Assembly: GCA_023386255.1 (NCBI GenBank)
Contig: JAEWKB010000194.1
Coordinates: 1-5,739, forward strand
Source of the DNA: Bacteroidota bacterium
GTDB lineage: Bacteria > Bacteroidota > Bacteroidia > Flavobacteriales > Flavobacteriaceae
Direction of reading: 5' to 3'
Length of the DNA: 5,739 nt
The notes under the pieces are model-generated. The model saw only the letters and a list, made by a program, of their open reading frames with translations. It had not been told where the DNA came from and made no database searches. Positions 1 to 5,739 of the stretch are shown one piece after another (positions within the stretch are counted from its first letter, which is position 1; every line of letters starts with the position of its first letter). The translations under genes and the position numbers were made by a program.

Positions 1-213
1 AAACAACTCCTTACCCTTTGCAGCATCGCCCGCACCGGCAGCAGCAGGAGCACCTGTAGCCGCAGCAGCAGGATCAGCAGGTGCAGCAGCAGCGTCGGCA
101 GCCGCAGGAGCAGCAGCCTGTTGAGCGAAAGAGGAGAGGGAGAATGATAGCGAAAGTGCTAAACAGAACAATAAAATTCTTGAAAACGAATTATGGTTAC
201 CCACTTTTTTCAT
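1..213 (-). CDS. exported c-type cytochrome, probable ActA-like subunit of alternative complex III (5' end only)
   Basis: Only the first 71 codons are in the window; the gene reads leftward from ATG at 213-211 and runs off the edge at position 1. Residues 1-31 form a clear Sec signal peptide: basic start (MKK), hydrophobic core around residues 13-29, and a likely cleavage after SFA (residues 28-30) before QQ. Residues 33-62 are a low-complexity Ala/Pro/Gly/Asp linker. The visible end, GKELF, resembles the opening helix of a class I cytochrome c domain, where a CxxCH haem site usually follows shortly; that site lies outside the window, so haem binding is not shown. From recalled flavobacterial gene order, a c-type cytochrome gene next to the SPOR gene and infB normally opens the alternative complex III cluster (menaquinol oxidation, periplasmic side of the inner membrane). 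Exported protein is certain; cytochrome is likely; ActA identity is inference from context. Confidence 0.72.
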   Translation of the reverse strand, partial: MKKVGNHNSFSRILLFCLALSLSFSLSSFAQQAAAPAAADAAAAPADPAAAATGAPAAAGAGDAAKGKELF

Positions 214-294
214 ATTAAAAATGATTATCGACTTAATTTGGTACAGTTTTTTCAGGGATACTGAGGAAACAGCATACTTTTTTAAAAACTCCCA

Positions 295-324
295 CAAAAA
301 TACGACTTATGTATAATTCTCAAA
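295..324 (-). promoter_or_regulatory. predicted promoter of the cytochrome gene
   Basis: Read on the minus strand there is a perfect Bacteroidota -7 box, TATTTTTG (302-295, consensus TAnnTTTG), preceded after 18 bases by TTTG (324-321), a good -33 box. Transcription would start near 289, giving a leader of about 75 nucleotides before the ATG at 213. The boxes are seen directly; activity is inferred. Confidence 0.6.
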
Positions 325-399
325 CTTTAAATAAAATCTTAAAAGCAATTTATAACAATTCTAAATAAACTGCATTCTGGCAGCTAAAATAAATAGTTG

Positions 400-407
400 T
401 ATTTTTG
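400..407 (+). promoter_or_regulatory. predicted -7 box of the SPOR gene promoter
   Basis: TATTTTTG matches the Bacteroidota -7 consensus TAnnTTTG exactly. The -33 position holds only a weak TTCTG (375-379), 20 bases upstream. A start about 5-7 bases downstream, near 413, would leave a leader of only about 12 nucleotides before the ATG at 426 and no Shine-Dalgarno sequence, which is acceptable for flavobacteria. Confidence 0.5.
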
Positions 408-425
408 CTGTAAACATACTTCATT

Positions 426-812
426 ATGAGAATTTTAAAGATAAAGCAGCTTTTTTTTGTAGCCGGTTTCTGTATTACAGGAGCCACAACAATGGTGGCA
501 CAGGACAATAATATTGTGGCACAGGATGCACGATTTGAGCAGCTACTTGCTGAAAAACGTAAGATTAATTCATCAATTATCGTAAATGACCGTTACAAGA
601 TCCAGATATTTTATGGTGATAACGAGGCAGCCAGAAAAACCCTGGCCGATTTTAAGCGTAGCTATAAAACAATAGATGGCACCATTATATTTGCCAGCCC
701 TACTTATAAGGTTTGGGTAGGTAATTTTAAATCACGTATTGATGCTGAAAGAGCCTTACTTGATATTAAAAAGAAATACCCTTACGCTTTACTTATAAAA
801 CCTAATAAATAA
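426..812 (+). CDS. small exported SPOR-domain protein
   Basis: This 128-residue protein has an N-terminal signal peptide (basic MRILKIK, hydrophobic stretch about residues 9-22) with likely cleavage near residue 25 (VA before QD). A short region (about 26-55) leads into one SPOR domain at about residues 57-124: it starts with YKIQIFYG, has the central alpha-helical segment around 66-80, then YKVWVGNF (94-101), the typical second strand and turn, and a final helix with DAERAL (107-112). SPOR domains bind denuded glycan strands of peptidoglycan, often at division sites, so a periplasmic, wall-associated place is expected. No enzymatic domain or membrane anchor is present, so its exact role is unknown. 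Cys16 lies in AGFC, a poor lipobox, so a lipoprotein is unlikely. The gene stands alone: divergent from the cytochrome gene and convergent with infB, with which it shares a terminator. The start is supported by the signal peptide and the promoter just upstream. Confidence 0.88.
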   Translation: MRILKIKQLFFVAGFCITGATTMVAQDNNIVAQDARFEQLLAEKRKINSSIIVNDRYKIQIFYGDNEAARKTLADFKRSYKTIDGTIIFASPTYKVWVGNFKSRIDAERALLDIKKKYPYALLIKPNK

Positions 813-844
813 AAAAAACCTGCTCAAATAGCAGGTTTTTTTTT
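811..844. terminator. bidirectional intrinsic terminator between the SPOR gene and infB
   Basis: A run of eight A (811-818) is followed by CCTGCT (819-824), a five-base loop (825-829), AGCAGG (830-835) and nine T (836-844). The core stem is 6 bp and is extended by A-T pairing. Because both sides carry a homopolymer tract, the hairpin has a T run in either direction, so it can end the SPOR transcript (the stop codon at 810-812 touches it) and the convergent infB transcript (stop at 858-860, 13 bases away). Confidence 0.93.
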
Positions 845-857
845 AGCCGGTAAGCTG

Positions 858-3686
858 TTATTTAAGTTTCTTTTTAACTTCAACTTCCTGGAATGCTTCA
901 ATAATATCAAGCTGCTGGATATCGTTGTAGTTCTTAACCTGCATACCGCAGTCATACCCTTTAGATACCTCTTTCACATCATCTTTAAATCGTTTAAGCG
1001 CCGCAAGCTCTCCGGTATATATAACCACACCTTCCCTTATAAGCCTTATACGTGAATTCCTGAATATCTTACCATCTGTCACCATACATCCTGCAATAGT
1101 ACCCACTTTCGAAATCTTGAATATTTCTCTGATTTCGGCAGTACCGGTAATTTCTTCCTTCATTTCAGGAGAAAGCATACCTTCCATTGCATCCTTAAGA
1201 TCGTCAATCGCATCATAAATGATAGAGTAGTTCCTGATGTCAATTTCTTCCTTATCAGCAAGCTGCTTCGCATTGGCAGACGGACGTACGTTAAAGCCTA
1301 TGATGATGGCATCGGATGCTGAAGCAAGAAGTACATCAGACTCGGTAATTGCACCTACCCCTTTGTGTATAATATTGATCTGTATCTCTTCTGTTGATAG
1401 TTTTGAGAATGAATCAGACAAAGCTTCAACCGAACCGTCCACGTCACCCTTAAGGATAATGTTAAGCTCTTTAAATTGGCCAAGGGCTATCCTTCTGCCA
1501 ATCTCGGCAAGGGTAATATGCCTTTGTGTGCGCACCGACTGCTCACGGATAAGCTGTGTACGCTTAGCGGCAATCTGTTTCGCTTCCCTTTCATCTTCAA
1601 ATACGCTGAATTTATCACCCGCCGTAGGAGCACCGTCAAGGCCCAATATAGATATAGGCTGAGATGGCCCTGCTTCTTTAATATTGTGCCCACGCTCATC
1701 ATGCATTGCCCTTACTTTACCGTGATGCTTGCCGGCAAGTACATAATCGCCTACTTTTAGCGTACCGCCCTGTACCAGCACTGTTGATACATAGCCGCGC
1801 CCTTTATCAAGGAAAGCCTCTACTACAGTACCCACAGCAGCTTTATTAGGGTTGGCTTTAAGGTCTAATATTTCAGCCTCAAGCAATACCTTTTCAAGAA
1901 GGTCTTTAACACCAAGTCCTGTTTTGGCCGAAATGTCGTGCGACTGTATCTTACCACCCCAGTCTTCCACCAAAAGGTTCATACCGGCAAGGCGTTCTTT
2001 TATCTTTTCAGGATTAGCGTTTGGCTTATCCACCTTATTAATTGCAAATATAATTGGCACACCGGCTGCCTGAGCGTGATTTATCGCCTCTTTCGTCTGC
2101 GGCATGATGTCATCATCAGCTGCAATTACAATGATGGCAATATCGGTAACCTGGGCACCACGTGCACGCATAGCGGTAAACGCTTCGTGGCCCGGTGTAT
2201 CAAGGAATGTAATTTTCTGGCCGTTATCAAGCGTTACACCATAGGCACCAATGTGCTGGGTTATACCACCTGATTCGCCCGCAATAACATTCTCCTTACG
2301 GATATAGTCAAGCAATGAAGTTTTACCGTGGTCAACGTGGCCCATTACCGTAACGATAGGCGCACGGTGCACAAGGTCTTCTTCCCTGTCTTCTACAACC
2401 TCCATTGTTTCTTCAATATCGGTAGTAATGAACTGCACTTCATAACCAAACTCGTCAGCCACAATAGTAAGCGTTTCAGCATCAAGCCTTTGGTTCATGG
2501 TAACCATGATGCCAAGCGACATACATACTGATATAACTTTGGTAATAGGCACATCCATCATGGTAGCAATTTCACCTACGGTAACAAACTCTGTTACCTT
2601 AAGTACCTTGCTTCCCTCTTCCATCATGCGTTGCTCATCGTCAGATTTCTGGCGGTGGCTATCACGCTTGTCCCTCCTGTATTTCGCCGCTTTAGACTTA
2701 CCGCCTTTACCCTGAAGTTTTTCAAGGGTTTCACGTATCTGGTTTTTAACCTCTTCTTCGGTAGGCTCTACTTTGGCAACAATAGCAGGCCTGTTGCCTC
2801 CTTTGTTAAAACCGCCGCCGCCCGGCTTGTTAGGGCCAAACTTATTGCTGCCCGGCCTGTTGCCGCCTTGTGCAGGCTGGCCCGGCTTATTGCCTTGTGC
2901 AGGCTGGCCCGGCGCACCCGGTTTAGGGGTAATCCTTTTTCTTTTATTCTTGTTATTGTTCGCGCCGCCCTGGCCCTGCTGGTTTGCATTGCCGGATTTA
3001 GCATCTTTTCTGGGCTCTTCCTTCTTCTTTTTCTCGAATTGAGAAAGGTCTATAGTTTGCCCTGTAAAGGTAGTACCCGAAAGTTTCTGGTACTGCGTTG
3101 TTATCTTTTCATCTTCCGGTGCTGCAGGCGCTTCAGGCTCTTTAGCCACAATAGCAGGCTCCTTTTTAGGTTCAGGCTGCTTTACCGGTTCCGGAGTTTC
3201 CTCTTTAGGCGCCGGCGCTGCCTTAGGCTCTTCTGCTTTTACTTCGGCAGGTTTTGCCACAGGTTCTTCCTGTTTAGCCGGTTCCTGTTTTGCAGGAGTG
3301 TCTGAAGAGGGCTCCGCTTTTTTAGGATTAAGGTCTATTTTACCAACCGCCACAGGGCCCGAAAGTGAAGCTTTGGCCTTAATAACTTCCTGCCTTTGCT
3401 TTTCTTCTTCCTGCCTGCGTTTTTCCTCGAGCTCACGCTCCCTTTCTATCCTTAGCGCTTCCTTCTCCTTCCTCTTCTCCTCACTCACCTCCAGCGAAGC
3501 GGCTTTCTTGCCTTTATCGGCCGAAAACTGGTTAAACAGGGCATTATACTCTTCGGTGGATATCTTTGCGTTGGGGCTAGCGTCAATAGTGTGTCCCTTA
3601 TCCTTAAGAAACTCCACAGCCCTGTCCAGCGAAATGTTTAATTCCCTTAATACTTTGTTTATTCTTATTGCTCTTTCTTCAGACAT
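858..3686 (-). CDS. infB: translation initiation factor IF-2
   Basis: This GTPase brings formylmethionyl-tRNA to the 30S subunit and promotes 50S joining. The 942-residue product starts with an IF2_N-type module (about 3-52). A charged coiled-coil-like stretch (about 65-105, rich in Glu/Arg/Lys), a Pro/Ala/Glu/Lys linker (about 110-195) and a Gly/Asn/Pro-rich basic segment (about 228-300) follow. A second IF2_N module lies near 360-412. The G domain is complete: G1 GHVDHGKT (449-456), G2 GGITQHIG (473-480), G3 DTPGH (496-500), G4 NKVD (550-553), G5 SAK (586-588). A beta-barrel domain II (about 612-700), domain III (about 725-835) and the C-terminal fMet-tRNA-binding barrel (about 845-940, with the conserved GYDCG at 910-914) complete it. 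It is longer than E. coli IF-2 (890 residues), mostly because of the linker. It is the last gene of the rimP-nusA-infB operon, 51 bases after nusA, with a weak AAAGAGA (3697-3691) before the ATG. Confidence 0.99.
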   Translation of the reverse strand: MSEERAIRINKVLRELNISLDRAVEFLKDKGHTIDASPNAKISTEEYNALFNQFSADKGKKAASLEVSEEKRKEKEALRIERERELEEKRRQEEEKQRQEVIKAKASLSGPVAVGKIDLNPKKAEPSSDTPAKQEPAKQEEPVAKPAEVKAEEPKAAPAPKEETPEPVKQPEPKKEPAIVAKEPEAPAAPEDEKITTQYQKLSGTTFTGQTIDLSQFEKKKKEEPRKDAKSGNANQQGQGGANNNKNKRKRITPKPGAPGQPAQGNKPGQPAQGGNRPGSNKFGPNKPGGGGFNKGGNRPAIVAKVEPTEEEVKNQIRETLEKLQGKGGKSKAAKYRRDKRDSHRQKSDDEQRMMEEGSKVLKVTEFVTVGEIATMMDVPITKVISVCMSLGIMVTMNQRLDAETLTIVADEFGYEVQFITTDIEETMEVVEDREEDLVHRAPIVTVMGHVDHGKTSLLDYIRKENVIAGESGGITQHIGAYGVTLDNGQKITFLDTPGHEAFTAMRARGAQVTDIAIIVIAADDDIMPQTKEAINHAQAAGVPIIFAINKVDKPNANPEKIKERLAGMNLLVEDWGGKIQSHDISAKTGLGVKDLLEKVLLEAEILDLKANPNKAAVGTVVEAFLDKGRGYVSTVLVQGGTLKVGDYVLAGKHHGKVRAMHDERGHNIKEAGPSQPISILGLDGAPTAGDKFSVFEDEREAKQIAAKRTQLIREQSVRTQRHITLAEIGRRIALGQFKELNIILKGDVDGSVEALSDSFSKLSTEEIQINIIHKGVGAITESDVLLASASDAIIIGFNVRPSANAKQLADKEEIDIRNYSIIYDAIDDLKDAMEGMLSPEMKEEITGTAEIREIFKISKVGTIAGCMVTDGKIFRNSRIRLIREGVVIYTGELAALKRFKDDVKEVSKGYDCGMQVKNYNDIQQLDIIEAFQEVEVKKKLK
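2866..2913. repeat. two-copy tandem repeat within the infB linker
   Basis: A 21-base unit beginning CCTTGTGCAGG on the plus strand occurs identically at 2866-2886 and 2893-2913, a period of 27 bases or nine codons. In the protein it gives PGQPAQG at residues 259-265 and again at 268-274. The unit keeps frame, so gain or loss of copies would only change the length of the disordered linker. Confidence 0.9.
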
Positions 3687-3737
3687 ACAATCTCTTTAAA
3701 TTATCTTCTTGTTGTTGCGTTGTTGTATTGTATATAA

Positions 3738-4979
3738 TTATTCTTCAAATTCTTCCTTAAGTATCCTCATTACATCAAGTATAGTCTCTTCCTCAAGGTC
3801 TGTCCTCCTTACAAGATCGGCAACATCCTGGTTCAGTACGCTGCGGGCGGTATCAAGGCCTATTTTGGCAAATTCCTCAATTACCCACGCCTCGATCTCG
3901 TCTGAGAATTCTGTCAGTTCAACGTCTTCATCTTCAGCAGGGCTTCCTTCACGTATAACATCAAGCTCATAACCGGTCAATAACCCTGCCAGCTTAATGT
4001 TATGGCCTCCGCGCCCGATAGCCTTAGACACTTCTTCCAGCTTAAGGAATACCTCAGCCCTGTGATTTTCTTCATCAATTTTGATAGAAGACACCTTTGC
4101 CGGGCTCAGCGCCCTTGAAATGAACAGCTGTGTATTGGTTGTATAGTTTATAACATCAATATTTTCGTTTCCAAGCTCACGCACAATTCCATGAATACGC
4201 GATCCTTTCATACCTACACACGCACCTACAGGATCAATCCTGTCATCATAAGAATCTACTGCAACCTTGGCTTTTTCACCAGGTATCCTTACCACTTTTT
4301 TCACTGTAATTAATCCGTCAAATACTTCCGGTATCTCCTGTTCAAAAAGCTTTTCAAGGAATTTTTCTGAAGTACGCGACATGATGATCTGCGGCTTGTT
4401 GCCTTTCAGCTCCACATTTTCAATGATACCGCGAACGTTATCGCCTTTACGGAAAAAGTCTGATGGTATCTGCTTTTCTTTAGGCAGCACTATCTCATTT
4501 CCTTCATCATCAACCAAAATTACAGCTTTTGGGCGAACGTGGTGCACTTCGGCCGTATAAATATCACCAATTAAGTCTTTAAATTGCTTATAAAGATTGG
4601 TATTATCGTGCTCGTGTATTTTAGAGATAAGGTTTTGGCGCAGCGCAAGTATAGCCCTCCTGCCCAGCTGTATAAGCTTTACCTCTTCAGAAACCTCTTC
4701 GCCTACTTCAAAATCAGGCTCAATCTTCCTGGCTTCGGAAAGGGCAATTTCAGAGTTAGGGTCTTCAACCTCGCCGTCGGCAACTACAATCCTGTTCCTC
4801 CATATCTCCATATCACCTTTGTCAGGGTTGATAATAATATCGAAGTTATCATCAGAACCGTACTTCTTTTTTAATGCATTTCTAAATACATCTTCCAGGA
4901 TCGCCATCAGCGTAACGCGATCTATAAGCTTATCATCTTTAAACTCTGAAAACGACTCGATTAATGCTATATTTTCCAT
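3738..4979 (-). CDS. nusA: transcription termination/antitermination factor NusA
   Basis: NusA binds RNA polymerase and nascent RNA and modulates pausing, intrinsic termination and antitermination. The 413-residue product has the polymerase-binding N-terminal domain (about 1-130), an S1 domain (about 135-203), and two KH domains (about 226-278 and 299-343) with GxxG loops GMKG (256-259) and GRGG (322-325). The VGACVG stretch (251-256) before the first loop is a NusA hallmark. It is shorter than E. coli NusA (495 residues), which ends in two acidic repeats; here about 58 residues follow the second KH domain, and they look like a single helix-hairpin-helix unit (IGLDTARSVL at 373-382). It lies between rimP (22 bases upstream) and infB (51 bases downstream), so co-transcription is likely. 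An A-rich stretch with AAAAAGAG before the ATG is the only possible ribosome binding site. Confidence 0.98.
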   Translation of the reverse strand: MENIALIESFSEFKDDKLIDRVTLMAILEDVFRNALKKKYGSDDNFDIIINPDKGDMEIWRNRIVVADGEVEDPNSEIALSEARKIEPDFEVGEEVSEEVKLIQLGRRAILALRQNLISKIHEHDNTNLYKQFKDLIGDIYTAEVHHVRPKAVILVDDEGNEIVLPKEKQIPSDFFRKGDNVRGIIENVELKGNKPQIIMSRTSEKFLEKLFEQEIPEVFDGLITVKKVVRIPGEKAKVAVDSYDDRIDPVGACVGMKGSRIHGIVRELGNENIDVINYTTNTQLFISRALSPAKVSSIKIDEENHRAEVFLKLEEVSKAIGRGGHNIKLAGLLTGYELDVIREGSPAEDEDVELTEFSDEIEAWVIEEFAKIGLDTARSVLNQDVADLVRRTDLEEETILDVMRILKEEFEE

Positions 4980-5001
4980 GCCAAAAACTCTTTTTATTTT
5001 T

Positions 5002-5469
5002 TTAAAATATTATTACAACAACTGCTTCTTTAATGTCCTCATAGCGTATTTCAGCTTTTTTATGGACAGTTTCTTTTCCTTTACCTATCTGTTTTGGCTC
5101 ACGGGCTTTCCATTCCAAAACAATAAACTCATCGTTAGCTTCAGTAATCTCAGCCTGTATCTCTTCGCCTGCAACAGTTTTTACCTTCAGGGTCCTGCCC
5201 ACGTTTTTTTTAAACTGCCTTTTATCCTTTAACGGGCTTGTAGCCCCGGCCGATGCCACCTCCAGCGCAAAATCATGTTCTTCCCTGTCAAGGTTATGCT
5301 CTATGGCCCTGCTCACGTCTATACAGTCCTGCAGGCTTACCCCGTTATCACCGTCAAGCGTTACGGTAATTTTGCCGCCGTCGCTTATAGAAAAATCTAT
5401 TAAAAACAGCGAAGGCCGCTCTTCAAGCGCTTTAGACAACAGGTCGTATACTTTTTCTTTGAACGTCAT
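5002..5469 (-). CDS. rimP: ribosome maturation factor RimP
   Basis: RimP assists assembly of the 30S subunit, acting on pre-30S particles around proteins S12 and S19. The 155-residue product has the family's two parts: an alpha/beta N-terminal domain (about 1-80) and an SH3-like C-terminal barrel (about 84-150). Visible family features are [13 protein letters not shown] (37-49), the equivalent of the usual D-G-V-ddC segment, the S-R-AIE helix (53-57), and [11 protein letters not shown] (70-80), which corresponds to the EVSSPG-LxRPL signature of proteobacterial RimP with Ala-Gly replacing Pro-Gly. It is the first gene of the rimP-nusA-infB operon. The start at 5469-5467 gives an N terminus (MTFKEKV) like other flavobacterial RimP proteins. 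A predicted promoter and a hairpin precede it. Confidence 0.96.
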   Translation of the reverse strand: MTFKEKVYDLLSKALEERPSLFLIDFSISDGGKITVTLDGDNGVSLQDCIDVSRAIEHNLDREEHDFALEVASAGATSPLKDKRQFKKNVGRTLKVKTVAGEEIQAEITEANDEFIVLEWKAREPKQIGKGKETVHKKAEIRYEDIKEAVVVIIF

Positions 5470-5477
5470 AAATGTAT

Positions 5478-5502
5478 AAAAAGAGGGGACTATCGCCCCC
5501 TC
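5478..5502 (-). terminator. terminator-like hairpin in the rimP leader (possible attenuator)
   Basis: Read on the minus strand, GAGGGG (5502-5497) can pair with CCCCTC (5488-5483) around an eight-base loop, and five T follow at once (5482-5478). The stem is six pairs, five of them in a GC-rich block, which fits a short intrinsic terminator. It lies downstream of the predicted rimP promoter and only eight bases before the rimP ATG, so it is either an attenuator or a structure affecting ribosome access. The plus strand has no adjacent T run, so it is not a terminator in that direction. Structure seen; function inferred. Confidence 0.55.
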
Positions 5503-5530
5503 ATTATTTAGTTTTTAGTAAATAACTGCG

Positions 5531-5562
5531 CAAATATACTAACTTTTTTTATATCTTGAAAA
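5531..5562 (-). promoter_or_regulatory. predicted promoter of the rimP-nusA-infB operon
   Basis: On the minus strand TATATTTG (5538-5531) matches the Bacteroidota -7 consensus TAnnTTTG exactly. The -33 region has only TTTTC (5562-5558), an imperfect match to TTTG, 19 bases upstream. Transcription would begin near 5525, giving a leader of about 55 nucleotides that contains the GC-rich hairpin. Confidence 0.6.
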
Positions 5563-5565
5563 TCA

Positions 5566-5596
5566 TTGGTTAAAGCAAATTTATTTTGTACCTTTA
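5566..5596 (+). promoter_or_regulatory. predicted promoter of the universal stress protein gene
   Basis: TTG at 5566-5568 is followed after 20 bases by TACCTTTA (5589-5596), seven of eight matches to TAnnTTTG in spirit (the last G is A). The spacing is that expected for Bacteroidota housekeeping promoters. Transcription would start near 5602, leaving about 38 nucleotides before the ATG at 5640. Confidence 0.5.
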
Positions 5597-5639
5597 TTGT
5601 ATTAAATTTCTAACCAATTTTCTGTTAAACAAACAAGCC

Positions 5640-5739
5640 ATGAAAAAAATTTTAGTCCCTACCGACTTTTCCCAACACGCCGAACATGCACTAAAAGTAG
5701 CCGCACAGATAGCCCGTGAGAATGACGGCGAAATATACC
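5640..5739 (+). CDS. universal stress protein, UspA family (5' end only)
   Basis: Only 33 codons are present before the right edge. The start MKKILVPTDFS is the classic first beta-strand and nucleotide-binding loop of the UspA fold, with Asp9 in the position that contacts adenine nucleotides in ATP-binding members. The following residues HAEHALKVAAQIARE (13-27) form the expected first helix, with the common S-x-x-A-x-x-A-L-x-x-A pattern. Usp proteins are cytoplasmic and linked to stress survival. Whether this one has one domain (about 140 residues) or the tandem two-domain form common in Bacteroidota (about 270-280) cannot be seen here. It is divergent from rimP with its own predicted promoter. 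No Shine-Dalgarno sequence is visible before the ATG. Confidence 0.9.
   Translation, partial: MKKILVPTDFSQHAEHALKVAAQIARENDGEIY

Noticed and set aside
370..383. Short inverted repeat CTGC...GCAG near the -33 region of the SPOR promoter, considered as an operator
   Set aside because: The arms are only four bases with a six-base gap, expected often by chance, and nothing else supports a regulator site.
441..485. Cys16 of the SPOR protein as a lipoprotein attachment site
   Set aside because: The preceding residues AGF do not fit a lipobox (Gly, Ala or Ser is expected just before Cys), and a better signal peptidase I site follows at residues 23-26.
1237..1662. Plus-strand open frame (141 codons) opposite the 3' half of infB
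   Set aside because: It is antisense to conserved IF-2 domains and has no recognisable features; the Ser-rich composition is typical of a shadow frame.
2631..3305. Long plus-strand open frame (224 codons) opposite infB
   Set aside because: It is antisense to the Lys/Glu/Pro-rich linker of IF-2, whose codon composition avoids stops on the other strand. The translation is rich in Arg, Leu and Phe with no recognisable domain, and infB is complete and certain.
3687..3737. CAA-rich spacer between nusA and infB, considered as an extra promoter or regulatory site
   Set aside because: No TAnnTTTG box or stable hairpin is present on the minus strand; the CAACAAC run is simple low-complexity sequence.
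4597..5232. Plus-strand open frame (211 codons) opposite nusA and rimP
   Set aside because: It is a shadow of two well-supported genes, crosses their intergenic gap, has Ser/Phe-rich low-quality composition and shows no promoter or ribosome binding site.

Overview
The window looks like chromosomal DNA from a member of the Bacteroidota, most likely the genus Flavobacterium or a close relative. Three things point there. The proteins (IF-2, NusA, RimP) read like flavobacterial versions. The intergenic regions carry Bacteroidota-type -7 boxes (TAnnTTTG) instead of E. coli-type -10 boxes. Shine-Dalgarno sequences are weak or absent. No mobile element, CRISPR array, tRNA or rRNA gene was seen.

Layout from left to right: (1) positions 1-213, minus strand: the 5' end of an exported c-type cytochrome gene, probably the ActA-like subunit of alternative complex III, cut by the window edge. 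(2) 214-425: a divergent intergenic region with one recognisable promoter for each flanking gene. (3) 426-812, plus strand: a small exported SPOR-domain protein. (4) 811-844: a terminator hairpin shared by this gene and the convergent infB. (5) 5469-858, minus strand: the operon rimP - nusA - infB. (6) 5470-5639: a second divergent intergenic region with back-to-back promoters and a terminator-like hairpin just before rimP. (7) 5640 to the right edge, plus strand: the 5' end of a universal stress protein gene.

RimP matures the 30S subunit, NusA controls RNA polymerase pausing, termination and antitermination, and IF-2 places initiator tRNA on the ribosome. The operon thus couples transcription and translation functions, as the rimP-nusA-infB core does in many bacteria. 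Unlike the E. coli operon (metY-rimP-nusA-infB-rbfA-truB-rpsO-pnp), this one has no tRNA at its head and ends after infB at a terminator. The flanking cytochrome, SPOR and universal stress genes are separate transcription units.

This is mainly a conserved housekeeping region and I see no convincing new multi-gene system. The observation most worth checking is the GC-rich hairpin with a T tract between the predicted rimP promoter and the rimP start codon, which could act as an attenuator for the whole operon.
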